Below, piece after piece: positions 1-5,667 of a stretch of DNA of 8,375 bases. How positions within the stretch are numbered: the first letter of the stretch is position 1; each line of letters begins with the position of its first letter. The translations under genes and the position numbers were made by a program. The notes beneath the pieces are model-generated. The model worked only from the letters and a program-made list of their open reading frames with translations. It ran no database searches and was not told where the DNA came from. The DNA comes from CAZNDN01 sp964571815 (GTDB lineage Bacteria; Fibrobacterota; Chitinivibrionia; Chitinivibrionales; WJKA01): the NCBI GenBank assembly GCA_964571815.1, contig CAZNDN010000159.1:1-8375 (forward strand), given 5' to 3'.

Positions 1-60
1 TTCCTGCTGGGAAGAGCCGAGAAGCATTTCGGGCCGCCCACACGAGGGGCCGGGATATGA
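1..60 (+). CDS. Osmoprotectant ABC transporter permease, C-terminal end only (partial)
   Basis: Frame 1 is open from the window edge and reads FLLGRAEKHFGPPTRGAGI before a TGA at 58-60. A short basic tail of the form LLGxxEKxxxPP is typical of the C-terminus of OpuCB/OpuAB-type membrane permeases, which is known for the family. Only 19 residues are visible, so the call rests mostly on context: the stop codon overlaps the start of the binding-protein gene in an ATGA (57-60), as expected for neighbouring genes in one ABC-transporter operon. The permease would form the inner-membrane channel for betaine- or choline-like solutes. An unrelated upstream gene cannot be excluded from so short a piece. 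Confidence 0.55.
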   Translation, partial: FLLGRAEKHFGPPTRGAGI

Positions 61-1004
61 AGGGAGAGAAGAAGATGAAGGTGATGATGAGAAAAAAGAT
101 GATGGGGAGGAAAACGGCACAGTGCGCACGTAGTATGGGGGTTGTCGCCCTGCTTTGTGCAATGGGAATCCCCGGGTGCGGACGAGGCCCGAAAACGATC
201 ACCGTCGGGAGCAAGAATTTTACCGAGCAGGTCATTCTGGGCCGCATGCTTTCCCTGCTTATCGAGAATCGCACCAACCTCGACGTCCGGGAGAAAATCA
301 ATCTGGGCGGAACGTTTGTCTGTTTCAATGCGCTGAAAGGCAAGCAGCTTGACATGTATGTTGAGTACACCGGGACCGGCCTGACCGCTATTCTGAACGA
401 GCCGCCGCGGGCGGATCCCGACAGCGTGTATGATCTGGTGAAGGATGCGTTCGAAAATCGCTGGGACTTGACATGGCTTCGCCCTCTGGGCTTCGACAAC
501 ACCTATGCCCTGGCCATGCGCCGCTCGCACGCGGAGAGTCTGGGGGTTTCTTCGGTATCGGAGCTGCGGGCACACGCCGGCGAGCTTCGTCCGGGTTTCA
601 ATCACGAGTTTCTTGAGCGGCCCGACGGGTATCCGGGGCTTGCGAAGCACTACGGGTTTGCATTCGACCGGAATCCCCGCGAGATGGACACCGGGCTGTT
701 GTATCGGGCAATAGCGGAGGGGGAAGTCGATGTGATCTGCGCGTTTGCCACCGACGGACGTATTCCGGCGTTTGATCTGGTGACGCTGGAGGATGACAAG
801 TCCTTCTTTCCTCCCTACCTGGCCGCGCCGCTGGTGCGGGCCGATCTGCTGGAATCCCATCCGGAGGTGCGGGGTGTCTTGAATGACCTGGCCGGTGCGA
901 TTTCGGATTCGGCGATGCGTCGAATGAACTACCGCGTCGACGAGCAGCGGGAGCGGGCGGTGGACGTGGCGAGGGCGTTCCTGGGGGAGGCGGGGTTGTT
1001 GTAG
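57..1004 (+). CDS. Glycine betaine/choline/osmoprotectant ABC transporter substrate-binding lipoprotein (OpuAC/OpuCC/OsmF type)
   Basis: This 315-residue protein should capture compatible solutes such as glycine betaine or choline and deliver them to the permease. After the leader, the mature part opens with VGSKNFTEQVILG (50-62), the hallmark of the family. It continues with YVEYTGTGL (103-110 region), LGFDNTYALAM (144-154), RPDGYPGL (188-195), LLYRAIAEGEVDV (214-226), AFATDGRIPAFDL (229-240) and DDKSFFPPYLAAPLVR (246-261), all in family order. The leader is basic, then hydrophobic (27-38), ending in a plausible lipobox IPGC with Cys41 as the lipidated residue. The start at 57 overlaps the upstream stop (ATGA) and has GAGGGG at 44-49. 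An in-frame ATG at 75 (Met7) also has GGGAG at 62-66 with 8-nt spacing, so the true start is uncertain; either gives the same mature protein. The length fits a single binding domain without a fused permease. Substrate specificity cannot be read from sequence alone. Confidence 0.93.
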   Translation: MKGEKKMKVMMRKKMMGRKTAQCARSMGVVALLCAMGIPGCGRGPKTITVGSKNFTEQVILGRMLSLLIENRTNLDVREKINLGGTFVCFNALKGKQLDMYVEYTGTGLTAILNEPPRADPDSVYDLVKDAFENRWDLTWLRPLGFDNTYALAMRRSHAESLGVSSVSELRAHAGELRPGFNHEFLERPDGYPGLAKHYGFAFDRNPREMDTGLLYRAIAEGEVDVICAFATDGRIPAFDLVTLEDDKSFFPPYLAAPLVRADLLESHPEVRGVLNDLAGAISDSAMRRMNYRVDEQRERAVDVARAFLGEAGLL

Positions 1005-1037
1005 GGAAGAAGGCCGGCGGGGGTCCCACTTCTTTGT

Positions 1038-2114
1038 CTATCGTGACTCCAGAAACTCCTGGCCCCCGTGGATCCCCATGTCGTTGCGCGTTCCGTCCCG
1101 GTCCTTGAATTTCCTTCCCTTCTTCCCCGCATCGATACACGGCGAGTACTCCGAGAGTTCGTACGGAAGGTCCGAATCTTCGGGTGGGGAGGCCGCCGCG
1201 GAATCCGGGAGGGAGTCGTAGAGCACACGTGCAAGGCTCGTGTCCTCAACCCGCGACATGTCGGTACGGGAGTAGATATCGCGCTCGGCGGCGAGGGAGT
1301 CGGCAGCCGAGCCGGCGAAAACCGGGTTTTTGTAAATGTTGTGGTACGTGTCGGTCGAGTCCCCGTTGGCGTTGGTCCGGACAAGCACTCCCAACTCCGG
1401 GTCGCAGTCCAGAAAGTTCCCGTCGGGGTTTCCGTAGACACAGTTGTATTCGAACGCCATAACCGACGCGCCGTCGCACCAGAGCCCGTTGTTGCGATTG
1501 AACGCAATGATATTGTTGTAGAAGGTTGGATTGGAACCGTTGACTTTGACACCACAGGTCTGGTTGCCGGTCAGCACACAGTTGAATACCCGTGCGTGGC
1601 CTTTGTCAATACACCGTATCGCAACGTTGTTGAATCGCAGTACCGTGTTGCGTATAAGGGGTGCGCAGCCCTCGGCGACCACTCCGTTGCATGCTCCGGA
1701 GATGTCGGTGAACGCCACCTCGGAAAGCTCGTCGTGCGCGTTGGAGTATACGATACCGTACCATGAGCACTTGGCCGAACTACGGTAGAGGGGCGAGAAG
1801 GAGATCCGGTTGTTGCGCCGGCCGGTGCAGGTGAGACTGCCTTCGACCTTGATGGCGACCATGTGCGAGTCGGTTTGATCGCGCTGGGGGATTTCCCGGT
1901 TTTTTACCGAGGGTTGTCCGAGGACGATTCTGGTGCCGGGGGTGATTACCAGCCGTGCTCCCCTCGCGACGAGAATATCATCCTTGACAATATAGGGACT
2001 CTCTTCGGGGCTCCAGCGGACGTAGGAGTCGATGACGCCCGAAACGCGTGTTTCACCATGGGAGAGTCCGGTGGTGAGTGCAATCAGCAGAAGCGTGCGA
2101 ATCGAACTGGTCAT
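1038..2114 (-). CDS. Exported right-handed parallel beta-helix repeat protein
   Basis: This 358-residue protein has a cleavable signal peptide (basic start, hydrophobic 8-16, likely cleavage near residue 20, SHG/E). The stretch IVKDDILVARGARLVITPGT (42-61) is the usual opening rung of right-handed beta-helix proteins. Asn/Gly-rich rungs follow (about 85-265), with repeated units such as NNRISFSP, NTVLRFNN, FNCVLTGN, NPTFYNNIIAFNRN and EYNCVYGN. The end carries SPCIDAG (324-330), an Asp/Gly-rich stretch and NDMGIHGG (344-351), the common closing motif of polymorphic-outer-membrane-like and DUF1565/NosD-like helices. Six or more Cys residues lie in the helix region. No polysaccharide-lyase catalytic set is obvious, so it may be a binding or structural surface protein rather than an enzyme. 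The ATG overlaps the stop of the upstream regulator gene by 4 bp (2111-2114), and its own Shine-Dalgarno is weak, which suggests translational coupling. The 3' end lies only 33 bp from the convergent binding-protein gene. Confidence 0.85.
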   Translation of the reverse strand: MTSSIRTLLLIALTTGLSHGETRVSGVIDSYVRWSPEESPYIVKDDILVARGARLVITPGTRIVLGQPSVKNREIPQRDQTDSHMVAIKVEGSLTCTGRRNNRISFSPLYRSSAKCSWYGIVYSNAHDELSEVAFTDISGACNGVVAEGCAPLIRNTVLRFNNVAIRCIDKGHARVFNCVLTGNQTCGVKVNGSNPTFYNNIIAFNRNNGLWCDGASVMAFEYNCVYGNPDGNFLDCDPELGVLVRTNANGDSTDTYHNIYKNPVFAGSAADSLAAERDIYSRTDMSRVEDTSLARVLYDSLPDSAAASPPEDSDLPYELSEYSPCIDAGKKGRKFKDRDGTRNDMGIHGGQEFLESR

Positions 2115-3082
2115 GAAGCGGGAACCTTATCTCGGTATTTCTCAAAAAGATAGTATTTCCCCCACAGAGCGGTATCTACAACAAGCTCGGCGGCGTCGAG
2201 GGAGCCGGCCGATGACTGGTCATTGCGGATGCTGCCCAGGGACCGGTCGCGAAACTCGGCGCGAACGGCGTCCCACTGCCGGTCAAGCCCGCATCGTTGG
2301 ATCGTGGCATGCACCCGGGCACCGTCAAGCGCGGTCGTTCGCTCCGTCGAGCCGCGCATCTCCGGATTGTCTTCCGTGAGCGACACCAGAGCGGTCCGAG
2401 CATGCTCACTCAACGGCGAGAGCCGTTCGAAACCTTTGCGGAGCCTGATACGCAGGAACGTGCAGTATTCTTTGAATATGTCAGGCTTTTCGAGTCGAAC
2501 CCCTCCTCCGTCAATTCTCAGCAACGCGTTTGCCCGCAGGAAGCCGAGAACGTTTTCCACCCGTTCGGAGCTCACGCCGACCAGTTGCATGAGGTGCCCG
2601 CGGGTCCGTGCCGGGTCCGGCACCTGAGAATCCGCCGGTTCCCCGCCGGCGTCCGGCCGGGAGAGCAGGTGCTGAAGAGCGAGGACGACCGCCACCGCGG
2701 GTTGCGATTTCCGCCCCTGGTGGAGTCGTTCATTGGCCTGCCGCACCTTCAGGCTGGTCATGCGTATAATCGAGATGAACCATTGCGGTACGCCCCGGAT
2801 TCTGGCAAGAATCGTGTCGGCGTCCACAATTACCACCGTGCTGTCGCGGAGCGCTACGGCACTCGCGCTGCGCGGTTTCCCGTCGATCAGTGCCATTTCT
2901 CCGAGTACCGCCCCGGGGCCGAACCGCGCAAGCTCGATTTCCGCGCCACACACCGAACGCACTACCTTGACCGTGCCCGAGTTGACAATGTACAACTCGC
3001 GCGAATGGTCTTTCTCGTGGAAGAGAAACGCGCCTGCTTTGTACGTTTTCTTGACTGGCTGCATGAACCGTCGAGGCTCCAA
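2111..3082 (-). CDS. CRP/FNR-like regulator: cyclic-nucleotide-binding domain, winged helix, and unknown C-terminal extension
   Basis: Residues about 8-120 form a cyclic-nucleotide-binding beta-roll: FLFHEKDHSRELYIVNSGTV (19-38), then the phosphate-binding cassette GEMALIDGKPRSASA (61-75). The cassette has Glu62, Arg71 and Ser72 where family members contact ribose and cyclic phosphate. A long helix follows (about 103-122). Residues about 158-205 resemble a degenerate Crp-type winged helix (TRGHLMQLVGVSSERVENVLGFLRAN region, then a wing with DGGGVRLEKPD). The last ~115 residues (210-323) match nothing I recognise. The protein is about 100 residues longer than typical CRP proteins (around 210-230). 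The listed start is a TTG at 3082. An ATG at 3064 (Met7) would give 317 residues and has GGAG 12 nt upstream, so either start is possible. It is the first gene of a unit with the beta-helix gene, which it may co-express or control. Ligand (cAMP, c-di-GMP or other) and DNA target are unknown. Confidence 0.85.
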   Translation of the reverse strand: MEPRRFMQPVKKTYKAGAFLFHEKDHSRELYIVNSGTVKVVRSVCGAEIELARFGPGAVLGEMALIDGKPRSASAVALRDSTVVIVDADTILARIRGVPQWFISIIRMTSLKVRQANERLHQGRKSQPAVAVVLALQHLLSRPDAGGEPADSQVPDPARTRGHLMQLVGVSSERVENVLGFLRANALLRIDGGGVRLEKPDIFKEYCTFLRIRLRKGFERLSPLSEHARTALVSLTEDNPEMRGSTERTTALDGARVHATIQRCGLDRQWDAVRAEFRDRSLGSIRNDQSSAGSLDAAELVVDTALWGKYYLFEKYRDKVPAS

Positions 3083-3300
3083 AGGGTTCCACGGTGCGGT
3101 ACAGGCAATGGCCTCTGCCGTCCCGCATCCGCCGAGCGCCGGCCCGGTGCTTCAGAGAGTGATTACGTTATATTCTACCAACCGGAACCGCCGTATTCAA
3201 GGCGTGGATGCATTCTTCGCCGAGGAACGGGAATGGACTCTCACCGTGAGAGCCTTCGGACAATACAAAGCCCCGTGCCGGCGTAGTGCGCATTCCCCGG
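3083..3300. other. Intergenic region between regulator gene and broken radical SAM gene
   Basis: No coding region is supported in these 218 bp; the frames open here are tails of shadow frames. It holds a sigma70-like promoter for the regulator gene (see the separate entry) and a small imperfect hairpin at 3236-3254 (CTCTCAC then GTGAGAG, with flanking GG/CC and a bulged A). The hairpin is followed by no T-run on either strand, so I do not call it a terminator. Confidence 0.5.
3172..3200 (-). promoter_or_regulatory. Putative sigma70-type promoter for the regulator/beta-helix operon
   Basis: On the minus strand, TTGAAT (3200-3195) and TAGAAT (3177-3172) are separated by exactly 17 bp. They match the -35 consensus at 4 of 6 bases and the -10 consensus at 5 of 6. 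The local sequence is A+T-rich in an otherwise G+C-rich region. Transcription would start near 3165, leaving a leader of about 80-100 nt before the regulator start. It is read by eye, with no experimental support. Confidence 0.45.
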
Positions 3301-3817
3301 CTACCGGAATCCCTGGATGTCAAGGTTGGTGAGTCCGAGCTCACGTGCCCGCGCGACCGCATCCTCATACGCAACGCAGCGAGCAGTGGGTGAAGAAGAT
3401 TGTGCCCGATCCTCCTTTGCCGACAAGTGCTCGCTCCTCGCCGAAATGGGCGTGGTGGGAAGCGACCCGGAGCCGTGAAGACGCCCGACACACCCCTTTG
3501 TTTCCTCGGAGGCGCCTCGTACCGCACACGCACGGGCACAGCGTGCAACTGTCCATGAGCTTCCACAGTCTCGACGCCCGCCGTTGCAGCTCCCCTTGTT
3601 GGTGCAACCGGACATAGCCGGGAACATAGGGTCGGTCGCCGCCGTTGGGAGTCCCGCCGACCCTCCTGCTCAACTCCGTCAGCAGCATTGAGGAGGAATC
3701 GCCGGCGGCCCGCGAGGCGGTCTCTTTTCCGCACTTTCCAAAGGCCAACGCCGCCGTTGCCATGCGTATCCACTCTCCAGAGGAGTGGAGGAACTTCCGA
3801 CGGGTTCCGGTTGTCAT
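3301..3817 (-). pseudogene. Radical SAM protein (PflA/PflX-like) with Tat-type leader, broken by an internal deletion and frameshift
   Basis: The 5' part (3817 to 3365) encodes 150 residues. The start has a strong Shine-Dalgarno (AAAGGAGG, GGAGG at 3827-3823, 5-nt spacing). The N-terminus has a twin-arginine-type motif TRRKFLH (5-11) and a hydrophobic segment (18-27). Then come YVPGYVRLHQQGEL (64-77), CTLCPCVCG (91-99), a further Cys110, HFGEERALVGKGGSGTIFF (124-142) and CSLRC (145-149). These match, in order, the N-terminal half of putative pyruvate-formate-lyase-activating-enzyme-like radical SAM proteins (PflX group). There CSLRC should continue as VFCQN to complete CxxxCxxC. Instead the frame stops at once (TGA, 3367-3365). 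From about 3372 a second frame encodes YEDAVARARELGLTNLDIQG and ends at TAG (3303-3301). That looks like the family's C-terminal helix. The SAM-binding core between the two parts is missing, probably 170-200 residues (my estimate). The third cluster cysteine is lost, so no active enzyme can be made. A misassembly is the main alternative to a real deletion. Confidence 0.8.
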
Positions 3818-4024
3818 GGGAGCCTCCTTTCTCCGTTCTTATCCAAAAGATACTTCAGCGGGCCCATTATCCGACACGGTGGCCGCCGCGCCGTGCGCGG
3901 CGCGAAACTCAGCCTGCCGTCCATCCATGCGATCCGGTACAACCACAATCTAGTATTTTACCGGGTTTCCACCAGGGAATGATACCGCACGGATTCCACA
4001 AAACAAACCCCACGGAGGCGAATC
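3818..4024. promoter_or_regulatory. Divergent intergenic region upstream of the enolase-like gene and the broken radical SAM gene
   Basis: These 207 bp separate two divergently transcribed genes and must hold the enolase-like promoter. TAGTAT at 3951-3956, in an A+T-rich patch, is the best -10 candidate on the plus strand, but I find no convincing -35 at 16-18 bp, so an activator or another sigma factor may be involved. On the minus strand GATAAT (3871-3866) is a possible -10, also without a clear -35. GGAGG at 4014-4018, 6 nt before the ATG at 4025, is the enolase-like gene's ribosome binding site. Confidence 0.4.
3884..3902. repeat. Perfect G+C-rich inverted repeat (8-bp stem, 3-nt loop)
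   Basis: CGCCGCGC, loop CGT, GCGCGGCG form a perfect 8-bp palindrome midway between the two divergent genes. No T-run follows on either side, so it is not a terminator of standard form. It could be an operator-like dyad or an RNA hairpin in the leader of the minus-strand gene. In G+C-rich DNA such repeats can also arise by chance. Confidence 0.4.
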
Positions 4025-5539
4025 ATGGCACGAGAGACGGTCGTATCGAATTTCACCCTGAAGGGACGTGAGATACTCTCATCGTATGCTTCGTTCACGC
4101 TCGAAGGCGTGATGACCGCGCGGGTGAGGCGGGGGAGGGATTCCTGGACAATCGAGGAGCGCAACGGCATCGCCAAGGGAACGTCGGACGGGGAGAATGA
4201 AGCGATTTATATCCCCAACGATGAGGCGATCAAGTCGATACGGAAGAATATCGTTCCTTTGCTTCCGCGCAGGGTTGTCGTCAGGAAGCCCTCCGACATT
4301 CTTGCGGCCTGTGAGAAATTCGACATGAAACTTGTCAAAGGAGCGGGTCCGAACAAACGCGTGTGGGGAGGCAACGCGTGCCTGGCTTCGTCGACCGTGT
4401 TTTTCCAGACCCTGCTGAATGCATCGGGGTACAAGGCGTGGGAAGTGCTTGCTCCCAGAGGCATGAAGACCTTCTATATGCCCAATGTCGCGTTCAATAT
4501 GGTCTGCGGTGGGGAGCATGTGCCGGGAACGAAGCAGGATATCCAGGAGATGTTTTTCTTTGCCATGAACGAGAAATCGATCAAGGGCGTCTTTCAGACG
4601 GCCACGAAGTTTTTCCGGCAGTTCGAGAAGAACCTGGTGCGTGACAAACTGCCGACCGGCACGGCGAAAGAGCGGGGGTTCGTGTTCCCGGTGAAGGACA
4701 ACTACGAAGGCATTGCACGGATCAAGGAATGTGCGAAGCAGATTGGTCTGAAGAGGGCCGACTACGCGGTCGGCACGGACAATGCGTTCTCGGAGATCCA
4801 GAAGACGGATAAGCTCCGCAAGGAAGGCAAATACGAACTGAGGTTTTCGGGTGAGGGGATCAAGACGCGTGAAGAGCTTATCAAGTTCGACTATTCAGTC
4901 GTGCGCAAGGCGGACAATTTCGTCACCATGGAGGACCCGGGCAGCGAATCGGACCCGGAGGCGCACCGGCTCATGACCGCGAAGTACGGCGACCGGGTGC
5001 AGATTGTGCTCGATGATGCCGCGGTGACGCAGATGCGCTTCATCATCCCGTTTCTTGCGGCCAAGCAGAGGAAGAACAGGTGCGGCAACAGCGTTCTGAT
5101 CAAACTCAATCAGGCCGGTACGTTCACGGAAACGTGCCTGGCAACGGAGATTGTGCTCGGACTCGCGGATGCGGCCGGGGTTCGCAAGTTTCTCAAGGCG
5201 CGGGGGGATATGCCGAAAGTCAAGGAAGACCTGAAGGCGGTGGGGGTACGAAGCCTCAATGAGGCGATCGAGAATATCGCCGCCGGCGGTTTCTCGGCCT
5301 TCTTCTCGCACCGTTCGACCGAGGGCTCTTCGGAGTTTCTTCCGTACATGCCGCTGCTCTACGGCGCCGTGTCGCGCAAAGTGTGGCTCAAGGCCGGAGC
5401 GCCCAACGGCGAGCGTAACCTTCAGAACTACAATCCCCTGATTCGCGCCGAGGAAGAAATGAAAGAGCGCAAGGTCAGGACGGTGGTGGCGGGATGGAAA
5501 GGGCTGCCCAAAGAAGTGAAGATACCGAAACTCAAGTAG
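4025..5539 (+). CDS. eno: Divergent enolase-family protein (phosphopyruvate hydratase-like)
   Basis: Enolase interconverts 2-phosphoglycerate and phosphoenolpyruvate in the cytosol. This 504-residue protein follows the enolase order: REIL (15-18), WGGNACLASS (114-123), NMVCGGEHVPG (158-168), DIQEMFF (172-178), KERGF (215-219), VGTDNAFSE (249-257), TMEDPG (301-306), VLDDAAVTQ (328-336), VLIKLNQAGT (357-366), FFSHRS (426-431), KAGAP (456-460) and NYNPLIRAEEE (468-478). By alignment with yeast enolase (known residues), metal ligands Asp252, Glu303 and Asp330 are present. So are the catalytic or substrate-contact residues His165, Glu175, Glu216, Lys360, His429-Arg430-Ser431 and Lys456. Two things are odd. 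The flexible loop, normally DSRGNPT, reads SSYASFT (19-25), keeping the Ser and Thr. About 40 extra residues sit between Lys360 and His429 (around 385-424). Ordinary enolases are about 420-440 residues long. A GGAGG 6 nt upstream supports the start; two stops in tandem and an intrinsic terminator end it. It may be a true enolase or a paralogue with another substrate. Confidence 0.88.
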   Translation: MARETVVSNFTLKGREILSSYASFTLEGVMTARVRRGRDSWTIEERNGIAKGTSDGENEAIYIPNDEAIKSIRKNIVPLLPRRVVVRKPSDILAACEKFDMKLVKGAGPNKRVWGGNACLASSTVFFQTLLNASGYKAWEVLAPRGMKTFYMPNVAFNMVCGGEHVPGTKQDIQEMFFFAMNEKSIKGVFQTATKFFRQFEKNLVRDKLPTGTAKERGFVFPVKDNYEGIARIKECAKQIGLKRADYAVGTDNAFSEIQKTDKLRKEGKYELRFSGEGIKTREELIKFDYSVVRKADNFVTMEDPGSESDPEAHRLMTAKYGDRVQIVLDDAAVTQMRFIIPFLAAKQRKNRCGNSVLIKLNQAGTFTETCLATEIVLGLADAAGVRKFLKARGDMPKVKEDLKAVGVRSLNEAIENIAAGGFSAFFSHRSTEGSSEFLPYMPLLYGAVSRKVWLKAGAPNGERNLQNYNPLIRAEEEMKERKVRTVVAGWKGLPKEVKIPKLK

Positions 5540-5571
5540 TAGTGCCGCCGGCAGTGAGTGGGTCGAGCATG

Positions 5572-5613
5572 ACGACCGCTTCACGGGGAAGGTGGAGCGG
5601 TCGTATTTTATTT
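5572..5613 (+). terminator. Rho-independent terminator after the enolase-like gene
   Basis: ACGACCGCTTCAC (5572-5584) pairs with GTGGAGCGGTCGT (5592-5604). The 13-bp stem has a single G-T pair and a 7-nt loop (GGGGAAG), and is followed directly by ATTTTATTT (5605-5613). It lies 33 bp after the stop codon, so the enolase-like transcript should mostly end here. The next gene then depends on read-through or on a promoter inside 5614-5667 that I could not identify. Confidence 0.85.
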
Positions 5614-5667
5614 CGGGTACGTGGTATGAAGCCGGCGGGGTGAAGGTACACAAACAAGGAGGACACG

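Noticed and set aside
1005..1069. Bidirectional terminator between the convergent binding-protein and beta-helix genes
   Set aside because: The only complementary G/C runs (near 1018-1023 and 1064-1069) are about 40 nt apart, partly coding, and lack flanking T-runs.
3236..3254. Hairpin as a terminator for the broken radical SAM gene
   Set aside because: The stem is short with a bulge and no T-run follows on the minus strand.
2297..3286. 329-codon plus-strand open frame opposite the cyclic-nucleotide-binding regulator
   Set aside because: The minus-strand frame has an unmistakable cyclic-nucleotide-binding cassette; the plus frame shows no family features or ribosome binding site.
3365..3372. 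Programmed frameshift or recoding in the radical SAM gene
   Set aside because: There is no slippery run, and shifting frame would still omit the third cluster cysteine and the whole SAM-binding core, so recoding could not restore an enzyme.
3168..3773. 201-codon minus-strand frame across the broken radical SAM gene
   Set aside because: It is the third frame of the pseudogene; its residues do not match the family, while the other two minus-strand frames do.
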